Assembly (NCBI RefSeq): GCF_011440275.1
Contig: NZ_JAAOIV010000005.1
Location: 62,001 to 126,000, forward strand
Source of the DNA: Metallococcus carri
GTDB taxonomy: Bacteria > Actinomycetota > Actinomycetes > Actinomycetales > Dermatophilaceae
Reading direction: 5' to 3'
DNA: 64,000 nt
Every line of letters begins with the position of its first letter. The stretch's first letter is position 1. Below the pieces are notes generated by a model. That model was not told the DNA's origin. It searched no databases and was given only the letters and a program-made list of their open reading frames with translations. The position numbers and the translations under genes are program-made. Positions 34,580-43,577 of the stretch are shown in pieces.

Positions 34580-34942
34580 TCAGCGGTTGAAGGCGATCTC
34601 GACGGGCTGACCGTCGGTCGCGCTGGACTCGGCCACCCCGACGACGGTTCCGTCGCTGCTGGTGGTCTTGGACACTCGGCCGTTCGCCGCGCACGCGACC
34701 GCGTCACCCGCGGCGACGGCACCGGAGGCGATCGGGAACTGCACACCGCCGGCATACACGGTGACCCGTTCGCCGGCCTTGACGTCGAACCCGGCGACGC
34801 CGCACCACTTCGTTGAGCCGGCCGAGGCCGGACCGACCTGGTCGGGTCCGGTGATCTCGACCACCTGGCCGCCGGTGATGGCTGCGGACGCGGTCCGGGG
34901 GCGTGTCGCGCCCGGGGTGAACTTCGGAACGTACTCGCCCAT
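34580..34942 (-). CDS. Capsid decoration-like protein (DUF2190 type)
   Basis: 120 residues, beta-rich, with AITGGQVVEITGPDQVGPA and GVAGFDVKAGERVTVY, the pattern of DUF2190-like head decoration proteins. It overlaps the protease/scaffold stop (TGATG) and precedes the capsid gene by 11 bp. Confidence 0.7.
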   Translation of the reverse strand: MGEYVPKFTPGATRPRTASAAITGGQVVEITGPDQVGPASAGSTKWCGVAGFDVKAGERVTVYAGGVQFPIASGAVAAGDAVACAANGRVSKTTSSDGTVVGVAESSATDGQPVEIAFNR

Positions 34943-36225
34943 CAGGAAGCCTCCTGCTCGTTGTCGGCCCACCCGACCTGCTTGGCGAGCGCGGTGTCGC
35001 CGTCCAGGTCGATGTCGCCGGCGTGGCCGTGTTCGGTGGTGTTGAAGACCGGCTCCAGGCGGGCGAGCTGCTGCTCGTCCTCCGGGTCGGCCTCGAGGCG
35101 GGCCAGCCAGGCGTCCCGCCGGGCCGGTGCGATGCGGCCCTCGCTGACCGCGGCGTCGACGGTGCGTTCCCGGGCGGCGCGCAGCTGGGCTTCGTGCGCC
35201 TTCCGGCCGAGGGCGGCGTCCGCGCGCAGCTGGTCGAACATGTCACGGTCCACGCGGACCGTGGTCTCGTCGTCCTGCGCGGCCGGCCGCTCCTCGGGCT
35301 GCTCGGCGCGCTCGGTGAGCGCCTCCTGCACAGCCGCGACGATTGTGTCGGGGTCGGCGTCGACACCGACACCGACGGCGTTGCACAGAGCGGCGACCTG
35401 GGACTCGGTCAAGTCCATCAGGGTGCTCCCTTCATCGTGGGTGTCTTCGGACCCGGACGCTGCCGCGGCCGAAGGGGTGGACCCGGTCGCGGATGCGGCC
35501 GGGGACTGCGGAGCCGAGTGCGCGGCAGTGTGCGGTTCGGGGGCGTGAGCGAACATGGACAGGTCCCACGCGGCCGCGGCCGCCGCCGCGTCCTGCCGCC
35601 CGCCAGGGGCGTCAGCTGAGACGCGGTCGGCGAGGCCGGCGTCGACCGCCTCGGTGGCGGTGTACCAGGTCTCCTCGAGCATGACCGCCCGCCATTCCTG
35701 CGGGGTTCCGCCGGCGCGGACGGCGTAGAGGCCGGCCATGTCGGTGCACAGCTTGTCCAGGATGCTGGCGGTCTTGGTCATGTCGGCCGCGTTGCCGATG
35801 CAGGCCGCCCACGCGTCGTGCACCATCAGCTGCGAGCCAGGCTCCATCACGATCTCGTCGGCGCCGAGGATGACCAGGGATGCTGCGGACGCTGCGAGCC
35901 CGTCGACGTGTGCGATGACCTTCGCGTCGTGCTGGCGCAGCACGTTCGCCATCGCCAGGCCGTCGAACGCCGACCCGCCGGGAGAGTTGACATGCAGGTG
36001 GATCTGGTCGACCTCGAGCGCGTTCACCTCGGCCGCGAAGTCCTCGGCGAGCACCCCGAACCAACCGCCGATCTCGGCGTACAGGTAGACCCTGGCCGTG
36101 GTCGGGGAGGCCTTCTCGGCGCGTAGTGGCTGCATGCGCTTGGCGTTGGCGCGAGCGGCCCGCACGGCCTTCGCGGATGGCACCACCAGCTGTGCAGCTG
36201 GCAACGCCGGGAACTGATCGGTCAT
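34942..36225 (-). CDS. ClpP-like head maturation protease fused to scaffold domain
   Basis: 427 residues. The N-terminal half is ClpP-fold, with LHVNSPGGSAFDGLAMAN, candidate nucleophile Ser113 (GLAASAASLV) and His136 (LMVHDAW). After a Ser/Ala-rich linker (about 225-270) the C-terminal part is acidic and helical, typical of a scaffold. Together they would shape and mature the prohead. The start overlaps the portal stop (ATGA). Confidence 0.85.
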   Translation of the reverse strand: MTDQFPALPAAQLVVPSAKAVRAARANAKRMQPLRAEKASPTTARVYLYAEIGGWFGVLAEDFAAEVNALEVDQIHLHVNSPGGSAFDGLAMANVLRQHDAKVIAHVDGLAASAASLVILGADEIVMEPGSQLMVHDAWAACIGNAADMTKTASILDKLCTDMAGLYAVRAGGTPQEWRAVMLEETWYTATEAVDAGLADRVSADAPGGRQDAAAAAAAWDLSMFAHAPEPHTAAHSAPQSPAASATGSTPSAAAASGSEDTHDEGSTLMDLTESQVAALCNAVGVGVDADPDTIVAAVQEALTERAEQPEERPAAQDDETTVRVDRDMFDQLRADAALGRKAHEAQLRAARERTVDAAVSEGRIAPARRDAWLARLEADPEDEQQLARLEPVFNTTEHGHAGDIDLDGDTALAKQVGWADNEQEAS

Positions 36226-37448
36226 GCCGGCTCCTTCTCGGGTAGCTGGAACTTGGTGCGGACGTACTTCTCGACCGCCTCGTCCGGGGTGAGGACGCCG
36301 GCGTCGACGAGCAGCTTGATCGCGGCGGCCGTGGCATCGGACTGGGAGCCGATCTCGTCGCACACCAGCCGCGGGGACGGTTCGTCCGGGCCCCAGTTCA
36401 GGTCGACCAAGTCCTCTACGACGTGCTGGGTGGCGGTGTCGGCGACCTGGTCGGCGATCGCCTGCAGCGACATGGTGAAGAAGTCCGCGAACGTGCTGCC
36501 GAGAGCCCACGAACCGGTCTGAGTGCCCAGATTCAAGAAGTGCGCGAGCACGGAGCGGGCGATCTGCTCGTCGTGATACCTGATCACCTTGTCGGCGTCT
36601 GGCAGGGTGCCCTGCACGCCCACCAAGTCCAGTTTCGCGCCGTAGGGGATCGACGCCCCAGCCGATTCACCGGAGCGCCATGCTGTCGCCAGCTTCTTGC
36701 CGGGCTCGAGGTCCGTTTCGTTCTCCGCGGCGGTGTATCGCGGCACACCCATGCCGTTGCGGTCGATCGTTTGGGCCTGCACGCGCAGCAGCCGGTCCTT
36801 GATCAGCCAGTTTTTGTATGCCGGGCGCAGCACCGAGGTGCCTAGCCAGTTCCCGGCCTCCCGCTCGTGCACGTACATCACCAGGTCCCGCACCGGAATT
36901 GGGTTCTTCGTGCCGGACTGGGTGATCGACACCAGGCCGCCGTCGCGGGCGACCTTCATGTCGGTGATCGTGCGAGGGTGGCGTGGCCCGAGCTTCCACA
37001 ATCGGGCTCGGCCGCGGTCGTCGAGGCGGTATACCTGCTCGAACGGCATGAAACCCAAGGGCAGCATCAGCAGCGCGGACGCCAGATGGGCCTTCCAGGA
37101 GAACCGATCCCGCGAGCGGGCCCGCACACCCGCCGAATCCTCGCCCTTCACCGGCAAACCGAGGTCCTCGGCGACCAGTGCGACCACCTCGGGCTTCGCG
37201 CCGTTGGGGTCCAGGCGCCACGGGGTGCGCAGCAGAGGAAGGTTCAGCCCGCGCAGCACCGAGGTGCACTGCGCGTCGGTGCGGCGCATGGCGTCGAACA
37301 CCTCGATCGAGTGCGGGAACTGCAGCTCGGTGTTCGTCTCCGCGGGGTTCCACGACCACCAGCTGCCACCAGACCCGCCAGCCGAGCCCTGCTCGACCAG
37401 ATTCGCGGACTGCGGGGCCGGCGGCTCCTTGATTTGCGCCACGGTCAC
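36222..37448 (-). CDS. Portal protein, DUF935 (Mu Gp29)-like
   Basis: 408 residues with the DUF935 pattern: FDAMRRTDAQCTSVLRGL, MYVHEREAGNWLGTSVLRPA, and IRYHDEQIARSVLAHFLNL followed by helices. The portal forms the dodecameric DNA gate of the head. It lies between terminase and protease genes as expected. Confidence 0.85.
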   Translation of the reverse strand: MTVAQIKEPPAPQSANLVEQGSAGGSGGSWWSWNPAETNTELQFPHSIEVFDAMRRTDAQCTSVLRGLNLPLLRTPWRLDPNGAKPEVVALVAEDLGLPVKGEDSAGVRARSRDRFSWKAHLASALLMLPLGFMPFEQVYRLDDRGRARLWKLGPRHPRTITDMKVARDGGLVSITQSGTKNPIPVRDLVMYVHEREAGNWLGTSVLRPAYKNWLIKDRLLRVQAQTIDRNGMGVPRYTAAENETDLEPGKKLATAWRSGESAGASIPYGAKLDLVGVQGTLPDADKVIRYHDEQIARSVLAHFLNLGTQTGSWALGSTFADFFTMSLQAIADQVADTATQHVVEDLVDLNWGPDEPSPRLVCDEIGSQSDATAAAIKLLVDAGVLTPDEAVEKYVRTKFQLPEKEPA

Positions 37449-37458
37449 CGGCCCCCTC

Positions 37459-39042
37459 TCAGAACTCAGTACTCATCAGGTCCTCGGTCGACACACCGAC
37501 CGAGGAGGACGACTCCACGCCCACCGGCGGCGGAGGCGGCGACGCTGCACGGCCCAGCAACTGCAGGCCGTAGCCCGCGTACGCCGCTGACAGGACCGGT
37601 GACACGTCGATCGCTGCCCGGTTCGACAGGACGTAACGCTCACCAACGGTGCGCAGGCTGACCTCGGCGAGGGCGACCGTCAGTGGGGGCTGGCCGAGGT
37701 GGCGTGGTGACCGCACCCAGCCAGTGAGGTCGCCCGCTTCGGGTGGATCCTCATTGCCGGCGGTAACGAACCAGCTCGACGCTTCCTGCTGCTCCTCGGG
37801 CGTCATCAGGCGAACCTTGATACCAAGGGCCTGCATGTCGGCCACGAGATAGCTCAGCGGACCCCGCGCGGCCAGCAGGAGCTCCGGGAGGCTGTCGTAA
37901 GTCTCCTGCAGCTCGATCACTCGCTCCGGCACCCAGCGAGTTCCATGGTCGTGGGCGACGAGCTGCACGTGGACGGCTCCGTCTCGGCGAAACCCGGCGA
38001 GCGAGATCGACGCCCACGTCTGGTGCGGATCCGCGTGCGCCATCAACACGACCTTGCCGACGGGCTTGGACTCCGAGTCTTCACGCCGAGTCCACTGGAC
38101 CGACGGGATGACCCATGTCTCCGATTCCGGTCGTGGATATGTTCCGACACCCAGGTGCTCCTGGGCGAACTCGTGCGGGCGGTACTTCAACTCGATGTAC
38201 TTCGCCCGCATGTTGGCGTAGCCGAGCTCACTGCCCGGCAGGTTGTACGAAGGGTTGGTCTTCGCCCAGGTGGCGGGATCCTCTGGGTCGTCGTCCTCCT
38301 CGGCCGACCACTGGTTGAAGGTGAGACGCTCCCGGGCCGGGTCACCCGGCTCGGTGTTGAGCGCCCGGTGCACGAGATCACCAAGCACCTGCGACTTCGG
38401 CCCTCCAGCCGAGCCCGAGTACCAGATCTGCGGGTTGCGACCGTTGACGAGGGACCCACCCATCGCCTTCATCTGCTCGACCGTTGCAGCCTGCGCCTCA
38501 TCGACGATCAGAAGGTCGCCATCGAACCCGCGGCCTGTGTCGGGGCCGCGCGTTCGGAAGTTGATGACGGCACCCGAGCGGAGCGTGATCGACTCGACCC
38601 CGTTCTGGGTAACGATGCCTTCGTTGCGCTTGGGCAATAACTCCGAGCGCAGACCCGGGTGCGACTTGATCAGGCGTGCGAGCTCCTGGAACGACAAGAG
38701 CACGGTGTCGTACCGGTGGGCGGTCCAGAGGATGTTGGTTTCATTGAAGAGGAACAGGCCAGCGAGCGCCCGCGCTTCCAGCTTGACGGTCTTGCCGTTA
38801 CGGCGCGACAGGATGTCGCAATTCTCGTATGCCGCCCAGCGCTCGTCGCCGAGCGGACCGTTCACGCCCAGGCCATCGCGGAGCCCGTCGCACTGCCACT
38901 CGCGCAACTGCTTGCCGCAGTCCGCCATCAGGTCGATCGCCGGTTGCGCCCAGGACCGTTCGTATGGGGCGACAAGCTGGTGAGTGGGTTGCTGCCTACC
39001 GATCAGGTCACGGCTTGGGGGCGTGCCGTCGGATGTCGTCAA
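37459..39042 (-). CDS. Terminase large subunit
   Basis: Packaging ATPase and nuclease. The Walker A-like region is ILSRRNGKTVKLEARAL, Walker B is LLIVDEAQAA, and NFRTRGPDTGRGFDG matches the family. I choose the TTG at 39042, which overlaps the small-subunit gene by 35 bp. The frame is open to 39126, but that upstream part looks like a shadow of the small-subunit gene. Confidence 0.88.
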   Translation of the reverse strand: MTTSDGTPPSRDLIGRQQPTHQLVAPYERSWAQPAIDLMADCGKQLREWQCDGLRDGLGVNGPLGDERWAAYENCDILSRRNGKTVKLEARALAGLFLFNETNILWTAHRYDTVLLSFQELARLIKSHPGLRSELLPKRNEGIVTQNGVESITLRSGAVINFRTRGPDTGRGFDGDLLIVDEAQAATVEQMKAMGGSLVNGRNPQIWYSGSAGGPKSQVLGDLVHRALNTEPGDPARERLTFNQWSAEEDDDPEDPATWAKTNPSYNLPGSELGYANMRAKYIELKYRPHEFAQEHLGVGTYPRPESETWVIPSVQWTRREDSESKPVGKVVLMAHADPHQTWASISLAGFRRDGAVHVQLVAHDHGTRWVPERVIELQETYDSLPELLLAARGPLSYLVADMQALGIKVRLMTPEEQQEASSWFVTAGNEDPPEAGDLTGWVRSPRHLGQPPLTVALAEVSLRTVGERYVLSNRAAIDVSPVLSAAYAGYGLQLLGRAASPPPPPVGVESSSSVGVSTEDLMSTEF

Positions 39043-39475
39043 GCTCTCTCCTGCGCTGCTCGAGGCGCGACTGCGGAATGACTTCGCCACCGTCGGTGCC
39101 GGTGGGCTCCTCCACGTCGTCGTCACCGAGTTGAGGCACGAACATCGGAGACGGCGCGATCGCCAAGCCGAGCAAGTGCGTCCGCAACCGAACGATCTGG
39201 CGTGCTTCTCTCACCGAATCGAGCTCACCCTTCATCGCCTTCGGCCACACCGCCAGGAGCAAGCGGTCGAGGCGGTCCACCTCGTGAGTTCTAGCCGTCG
39301 CGCGGTCGACCTCGGGGCCCCCGCTGTTCGCGAGCGCCCGATCAAACGCCTTCTTCGCGGCTGACCTGTTGCGGTAGCCGACTTCCCGGGCGATCTCGTC
39401 GAAGGTTGCCCCTGCTCGCCGCAGTTCGAGCGCGAGACGTTCCTTCTCGACCCGCTCTTGCGCAGAGCCGGCCAT
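39008..39475 (-). CDS. Terminase small subunit
   Basis: 155 residues with an N-terminal HTH-like segment (RRAGATFDEIAREVGYRN) and a charged C-terminus, typical of DNA-recognition subunits of phage terminases. It overlaps the large subunit and follows the HNH gene with a TGATG overlap. Confidence 0.75.
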   Translation of the reverse strand: MAGSAQERVEKERLALELRRAGATFDEIAREVGYRNRSAAKKAFDRALANSGGPEVDRATARTHEVDRLDRLLLAVWPKAMKGELDSVREARQIVRLRTHLLGLAIAPSPMFVPQLGDDDVEEPTGTDGGEVIPQSRLEQRRRELDDIRRHAPKP

Positions 39476-39723
39476 CAGCGGCGCATCCTGTACTTCGAGA
39501 GAGCGTCGCGGGTGGCGGCGCCTGCCGATCGATTGCAATGAGCGTGTTCGATGCGGTCGCCGACTGCGCGCGGGTTCAGCGCGGCATCGACGGAGTGGCC
39601 GAGATCAAGGTCCTGACCCTTCAACATGGGCAGCCCGCAGCGTGGACACGGCTTGCCGTATGCCAACGGAAGGAGTTCTGCGCGTCGGCCACGGTGCGCC
39701 CCGTCGTAGGCCGGCGACACCAT
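39475..39723 (-). CDS. HNH endonuclease of the packaging module
   Basis: 82 residues with a CPRCG zinc knuckle and an HNH-type core (LDLGHSVD, then RIEHAHCNRSAG). Small HNH proteins next to terminase are needed for packaging-site cutting in several cos-type phages, which suggests cohesive ends here. It overlaps the upstream stop by 1 bp. Confidence 0.75.
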   Translation of the reverse strand: MVSPAYDGAHRGRRAELLPLAYGKPCPRCGLPMLKGQDLDLGHSVDAALNPRAVGDRIEHAHCNRSAGAATRDALSKYRMRR

Positions 39724-40025
39724 CAGGTGCCGACCTTCGTCCCGTCGAGCCAGGTGAACTCGCCCTGCTCCCCAACAGGGAAGTGCGCGCAGCAGCCGGC
39801 ACAGAACGTCCCGCCATAGAACCCGGGATTGCGCGCATAAGTCTCCGCGATCGGCAGACCCATCGTGGTGACAGTGCCACAGACGTCGTGGCGGTACGTT
39901 CGGCGGACCGGCCGGACGAATCCCTTGGCTCGCTCGAGTTCGCTGAGCACCAGGTAGGTCTCCTGCTGGCCGTCCGGACGCATCTGGCCCAGCCCCGGGT
40001 CGTTGCGGTCATCGGTCAAGCCCAT
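39723..40025 (-). CDS. First gene of the late operon, Cys-rich small protein
   Basis: 100 residues beginning MGLTDDRNDPGLGQMR with a GGGAGG site upstream. RRTYRHDVCGTVTTMGL and TFCAGCCAHFPVG suggest a metal-binding fold. Function unknown; its place at the head of the late operon, directly below the motif array at 40.1-40.3 kb, is notable. Confidence 0.65.
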   Translation of the reverse strand: MGLTDDRNDPGLGQMRPDGQQETYLVLSELERAKGFVRPVRRTYRHDVCGTVTTMGLPIAETYARNPGFYGGTFCAGCCAHFPVGEQGEFTWLDGTKVGT

Positions 40026-40076
40026 GCGCGGAACCTCCCAGATCAGGTGGTGTTTCCACACCCGGGAAACACCGTG

Positions 40077-40310
40077 TGTCGCAACGGTTTTCGAGGCGCG
40101 AATCTGCTTGTGCCGCAACAGGATTCGTGTGCCGCCAGGATCGAGGCGAGTGGTCCGAAAACGTGGCCGTTCCCGGGGGGATGTGGTGCGACAGGTGTGG
40201 TTGTCGCAGACCGCAAGCCCGAATTTTTCTGCGCCGCGTTGCGCGATCGGCTCGACGAATTACGCTGTGCCGCAACGAAGTTGGTGACTCGTACTCGCTA
40301 CTGTCGCAAC
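40077..40310. repeat. Array of TG(T/C)CGCAAC motifs between early and late operons
   Basis: Direct copies start at 40077 (TGTCGCAAC), 40111 (TGCCGCAAC), 40202 (TGTCGCAGA, variant), 40268 (TGCCGCAAC) and 40302 (TGTCGCAAC), with an inverted core at 40186-40193. The two outer pairs each have exactly 34-bp spacing. The 290-bp stretch has no convincing gene. It could be a late promoter/operator, a terminase binding (cos) site or a ParB-type site. Confidence 0.6.
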
Positions 40311-40315
40311 AGGTT

Positions 40316-40504
40316 TCAGGTGGCGCGCTTCGAGACGACTTCGACGTCTAGGTCGCACGTGCTGCACGACAACCGCACCGTCGTCACCTCGACGTCACCG
40401 TCCCACGACGATGACGACCCGCGAAACCGCAACGGCTTAGCCTGCTCCGCACAGTCCGGGTCATGCTCGACACCATCGAGCCGAGGCATACACGCCGGCA
40501 TCAC
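40316..40504 (-). CDS. Possible small protein with CxxC
   Basis: 62 codons opening MMPACMPRLDGVEHDPD and containing LSCSTCDLDVE. A GGAGGG site lies upstream. It starts just after the early-operon terminator and ends beside the motif array. It could be a chance frame. Confidence 0.35.
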   Translation of the reverse strand: MMPACMPRLDGVEHDPDCAEQAKPLRFRGSSSSWDGDVEVTTVRLSCSTCDLDVEVVSKRAT

Positions 40505-40532
40505 CGATCACCAGCCCTCCGAGAAAACACGA

Positions 40533-40559
40533 AGCCCCGCACCGTCACCGGTCGGGGCT
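40533..40559 (-). terminator. Terminator of the minus-strand early operon
   Basis: Stem AGCCCCG/CGGGGCT with an inner ACCG/CGGT stem; on the minus strand it is followed by TTCGTGTTTT. It separates the early genes from the late region. Confidence 0.75.
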
Positions 40560-40621
40560 CAGCGAGTGGGCACAATACGTCCCACGGCTGACAGCGTATC
40601 CCAACCACGGACCCCAGCGCG

Positions 40622-40831
40622 TCACCGGCCAGCCGAGCGCGGCGTGTCGTACACCCAACGACGAACACCACCCGGCGAGACAACCCACGACCCGCCGGCC
40701 AGCACCAGCGGTGAGTCCTTATCCTCGACCAACTCGCGGAAGTGCGTCGCGCACAACGCACCCGTGTCACCACGCGCACGACGACGGCGACAACCGCGCA
40801 CCGCACACGATCGCGTCTCGCTACTGGTCAT
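40622..40831 (-). CDS. Small zinc-finger-like early protein
   Basis: 69 residues with CAVRGCRRRRARGDTGALC and a following His (THFRELVED), a likely zinc knuckle. A similar C-x4-C/C-x-x-H build occurs in the protein at 47921. Last gene of the early operon before the terminator. Confidence 0.6.
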   Translation of the reverse strand: MTSSETRSCAVRGCRRRRARGDTGALCATHFRELVEDKDSPLVLAGGSWVVSPGGVRRWVYDTPRSAGR

Positions 40832-41174
40832 ACAACCTGGCCGTGCTCGCGGTCGGGATGGCCGGCCCGATCGGCCTGGCGATCACGCGAATGATGTCAC
40901 GCCCGTTGCGCTCGATCTCGAGCTCGGCCCGGAACGTCGCGACCTGCAAGCCCTCCCATTCGAGCGTGACCCTTACCCGTGGTGGTGGTGACAGCGTCGC
41001 CGGAGGCCTGAACAAGGTCGAACGCGGGCGAGGGTCCTCGGCGTAGTAGTTCCCGTCGGTGTCCACCTCGTGACTGCCATCCGCAGACCAGGACGCCGAG
41101 TCAGCCGAGCCGTTCCAGTCGTCGATCACGTCGTCGCACTCAGCGAGGAACGCGTCCACGTCATCACTCGGCAC
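40821..41174 (-). CDS. Hypothetical early protein
   Basis: About 117 residues. The start is uncertain (GTG at 41174 or 41183). The N-terminus is acidic (DDVDAFLAECDDVIDDWNG); the C-terminal half looks beta-rich (VRVTLEWEGLQVATFRAELE). No family is recognised. Confidence 0.55.
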   Translation of the reverse strand: MPSDDVDAFLAECDDVIDDWNGSADSASWSADGSHEVDTDGNYYAEDPRPRSTLFRPPATLSPPPRVRVTLEWEGLQVATFRAELEIERNGRDIIRVIARPIGPAIPTASTARLYDQ

Positions 41175-41364
41175 GGTCAGCACCGCCCAGCAGCTGCCGG
41201 CGCAGCTCGAGGCACGTGCGCTCGAGCGCTGCGGCCGCAGCCGCCTGCGAGCCCGGCAGATACTGCAACTGGACGTGCACACCCACCTGCTCGCGCACCT
41301 CGTTCGACACCGAGGCGGACACCTCGAACGGTGTGTCCGCTTCAAGCCTGATCGACGACCTCAC
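41164..41364 (-). CDS. Hypothetical early protein
   Basis: 66 residues from a GTG in GTGA overlap with the upstream HTH gene. It opens with a strand-rich half (SIRLEADTPFEVSASVSNEV) and ends in a helix (AAALERTCLELRRQLLGG). Function unknown. Confidence 0.55.
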   Translation of the reverse strand: MRSSIRLEADTPFEVSASVSNEVREQVGVHVQLQYLPGSQAAAAAALERTCLELRRQLLGGADRAE

Positions 41365-41573
41365 TGTTGCTCCTGTTCCCGCCACGGCCGTGGCGTCCGT
41401 CCCGTAGCCGCGAGCACCTCGCCCGCGTCCCACACCGCCACCCGAGCCCTACCCATCCGCACCACGCGTGCCGGCGCCAGATCCCTGCGCCGAGCCCAGG
41501 TCCGGAACGAGCCTTCGCCCACACCGACCATCTGCGCGGCATCAGCCGTGCGCAGGAAGATCGAGTCACCCAT
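41361..41573 (-). CDS. Small HTH (excisionase-like) protein
   Basis: 70 residues with a MerR/excisionase-type motif (LRTADAAQMVGVGEGSFRTW, then RVVRMGRARVAVWDAGEV). It could be a recombination directionality factor or a regulator of the late genes. It overlaps its neighbours on both sides. Confidence 0.6.
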   Translation of the reverse strand: MGDSIFLRTADAAQMVGVGEGSFRTWARRRDLAPARVVRMGRARVAVWDAGEVLAATGRTPRPWREQEQQ

Positions 41574-42552
41574 CGAAGTCACCCCACGGGTCACTCGCGT
41601 TCTCCTCGAGCTCCTCCATCGTCCAGTCCTGATCCGAGCACGACTCCCGCAAACACCGGACAGTCCCTGTGAGCGGGTTCACCCGCAGCGAGTCCGCGAA
41701 GCACGTCGGGCACGACCACGCCAGATACCGCTGCCGTCGGCGACGGATCCGCCCACACGAGCGATGCGCGCACGACGCGCACACCGGACCCAGGCGGGGC
41801 CGGCCCTGCGCCTCGACCACCCGCGCCAGTCCACACACGTCGTGGCTGCACGCCGGCGACGCACACACCGGGCCCGCCTGGGTCCGGATCCAACGCTCCG
41901 CGTCTTGCGCACGGTCAGGGTTCAACCCCGGGGGCATCCGCTGCCAGGGAACCTCGAACCCGGTCAGCTCCATCGCCCTGGTGTGCCAGCGCGACACCGC
42001 CTGCTCGATCCGGCCCGGACGCAACCGTCCATCAGCCAGCTCGATCACACCCAACGGGTGCCCGACCTCCCGCAGCTGCATCGCCAACCCCGGCAGCCGG
42101 GCCAGGGCGCGACGGCCGCGACCACCCCCGCTGTCGTACACCGGTGTCGGCGCCTCCACCACGCGTCGGCCGAGCCGCACAGTCGCGATCTCTTCCTCCT
42201 GGAACTCTGGCAACCCGAGCGCGCACCGGGCCTGCCGCTCGAGCTCGGCCGCACCACGCATCACTTCGTCGAGGAGCTCCGCCGCCGGCGCCGACCACGG
42301 CGCCGGAGAACCCACCGACTTCCGCGCACCAGAACCACGGCCAGGCGCGTCCGGGTTCTCCGGGGCAGTCGACTGCGACGCCGGCACCAACAACGCCAAG
42401 CGGTCCAGCAACGGTGCGCCACCACGACCGTGCGAGCACACCTGATACCGGGTCGGCCGACACACGTGATCTGCCGGCACATCGTTCGGGTGGAAAGACC
42501 TAGTCAGATCCAGCAGCAGGTTTTCCAGCGTCTTACGCCTCTCGAACGTCAC
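41566..42552 (-). CDS. Cys-rich hypothetical early protein
   Basis: 328 residues from a GTG overlapping the upstream stop. The C-terminal part has several Cys pairs (CASPACSHDVC, CASCAHRSCG, CPTCF), consistent with zinc ribbons in a nucleic-acid-binding protein. A middle region is helical (AAELLDEVMRGAAELERQ). No family is recognised. Confidence 0.6.
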   Translation of the reverse strand: MTFERRKTLENLLLDLTRSFHPNDVPADHVCRPTRYQVCSHGRGGAPLLDRLALLVPASQSTAPENPDAPGRGSGARKSVGSPAPWSAPAAELLDEVMRGAAELERQARCALGLPEFQEEEIATVRLGRRVVEAPTPVYDSGGGRGRRALARLPGLAMQLREVGHPLGVIELADGRLRPGRIEQAVSRWHTRAMELTGFEVPWQRMPPGLNPDRAQDAERWIRTQAGPVCASPACSHDVCGLARVVEAQGRPRLGPVCASCAHRSCGRIRRRRQRYLAWSCPTCFADSLRVNPLTGTVRCLRESCSDQDWTMEELEENASDPWGDFDG

Positions 42553-42779
42553 CGAGGTCCCTCCCACGACATCACCACGGTGTGATGCACCTTGAGGTGA
42601 GCGCACAGCGCGTCGAGCGCCTCCCGGTGGCTGTCGGTGAAGCCATAGCCGATAAACGCGGACCCGCTGTCGATCGTGGGTCGAAGGTGTTCGTCTCTGG
42701 CGCACCGCCACAACCACACGCTCGGGCCGCGCGCCGACCTGCGGATGGCCCGTAACACCCGCGGCCGCTCGAAGCTCAC
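42549..42779 (-). CDS. Hypothetical early protein
   Basis: 76 residues, basic at the N-terminus (RPRVLRAIRRSARG), with ALDALCAHLKVHHTVVM near the end. ATGA overlap with the upstream gene. Function unknown. Confidence 0.55.
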   Translation of the reverse strand: MSFERPRVLRAIRRSARGPSVWLWRCARDEHLRPTIDSGSAFIGYGFTDSHREALDALCAHLKVHHTVVMSWEGPR

Positions 42780-43366
42780 GACGGCACCTCGTCCGGGTCA
42801 CAGCACGGGTGCGACCGCTCACCCGCGGCGAACAGATCAGGGTCCATCGGATGCCGGCACACCCGGCATCGCGGCACGAACTGCTTCACCACGGCCTCGC
42901 CGTCCGGGCGCGGCTTCACGCGGTTCGGGCAGGTCGCCTGATGCGCCCGGTATGCCGACTCGGCCTTGATCGGGATCTCATGGTTGCCGTGCACGAACGC
43001 GAGCAGCTGACGCCCCGACGGGCGCAGCTCCACGTTCCCGCGACGCGTCGGCAACGGGTCCAAGGGCATACGGCGACCGTTCGACGTCACCACCCACCGC
43101 AGCGCCTGACCGCACGCCGTGCAGAACCCCGACGAGTTCGGATGCGCGCGAGCCGCGCGTTCGGTCGCATCCGCGAGCAGCTGCCGCACCTGCTGCCACT
43201 CGTGCTCGCGCACCGCACCCGCCCGGGCCGCCAACTGCAGCTGCACGCGCTCCTGCGGATCCGCGAGCTCCGACAACACCATCCCGGCCTTCACCGCGGT
43301 TCGCGCCAGGTCGAGCGCGAGCGGTGACACCGTGTCCACTAGCCGCCGGCGCGTCATCACACTCAC
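42776..43366 (-). CDS. Zinc-binding early protein
   Basis: 196 residues from a GTG. Two Cys clusters are visible (GFCTACGQALRW and RCRVCRHPMDPD), and a later SHPCCDPDE suggests further metal binding. The helical N-terminal half is RTAVKAGMVLSELADPQERV. Probably nucleic-acid related, not identified. Confidence 0.55.
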   Translation of the reverse strand: MSVMTRRRLVDTVSPLALDLARTAVKAGMVLSELADPQERVQLQLAARAGAVREHEWQQVRQLLADATERAARAHPNSSGFCTACGQALRWVVTSNGRRMPLDPLPTRRGNVELRPSGRQLLAFVHGNHEIPIKAESAYRAHQATCPNRVKPRPDGEAVVKQFVPRCRVCRHPMDPDLFAAGERSHPCCDPDEVPS

Positions 43367-43575
43367 GCGACCCTCGCCGCGATCACCGACGACACCACCA
43401 CAGCGCCACCGGCCAGCTGCCGCACCGCGAACGACGGGGCACCCACCTCGAGCAAACCTCGGCGAGCCAGATCCGACTGGATGTCCCGGAACACCGTCCG
43501 CAGCAACAGACCCAGATCCGCATCGGGATCGACGTCGGTGAACAGATACTCCTGATCCACAGCCCCAGCGGGCAT
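43363..43575 (-). CDS. Hypothetical early protein
   Basis: 70 residues (MPAGAVDQEYLFTDVDPDAD...), with GTGA overlap to the next gene. No family is recognised. Confidence 0.5.
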   Translation of the reverse strand: MPAGAVDQEYLFTDVDPDADLGLLLRTVFRDIQSDLARRGLLEVGAPSFAVRQLAGGAVVVSSVIAARVA

Positions 43576-43577
43576 GG

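Noticed and set aside
39043-39126. Upstream extension of the terminase large subunit
   Set aside because: The added residues are a Ser/Arg/Pro-rich shadow of the small-subunit gene and precede the conserved region.
40009-40351. Genes in either orientation across the motif array (40009-40275 minus, 40076-40351 plus)
   Set aside because: No ribosome sites, no family pattern, and the repeated DNA motif explains the sequence better.
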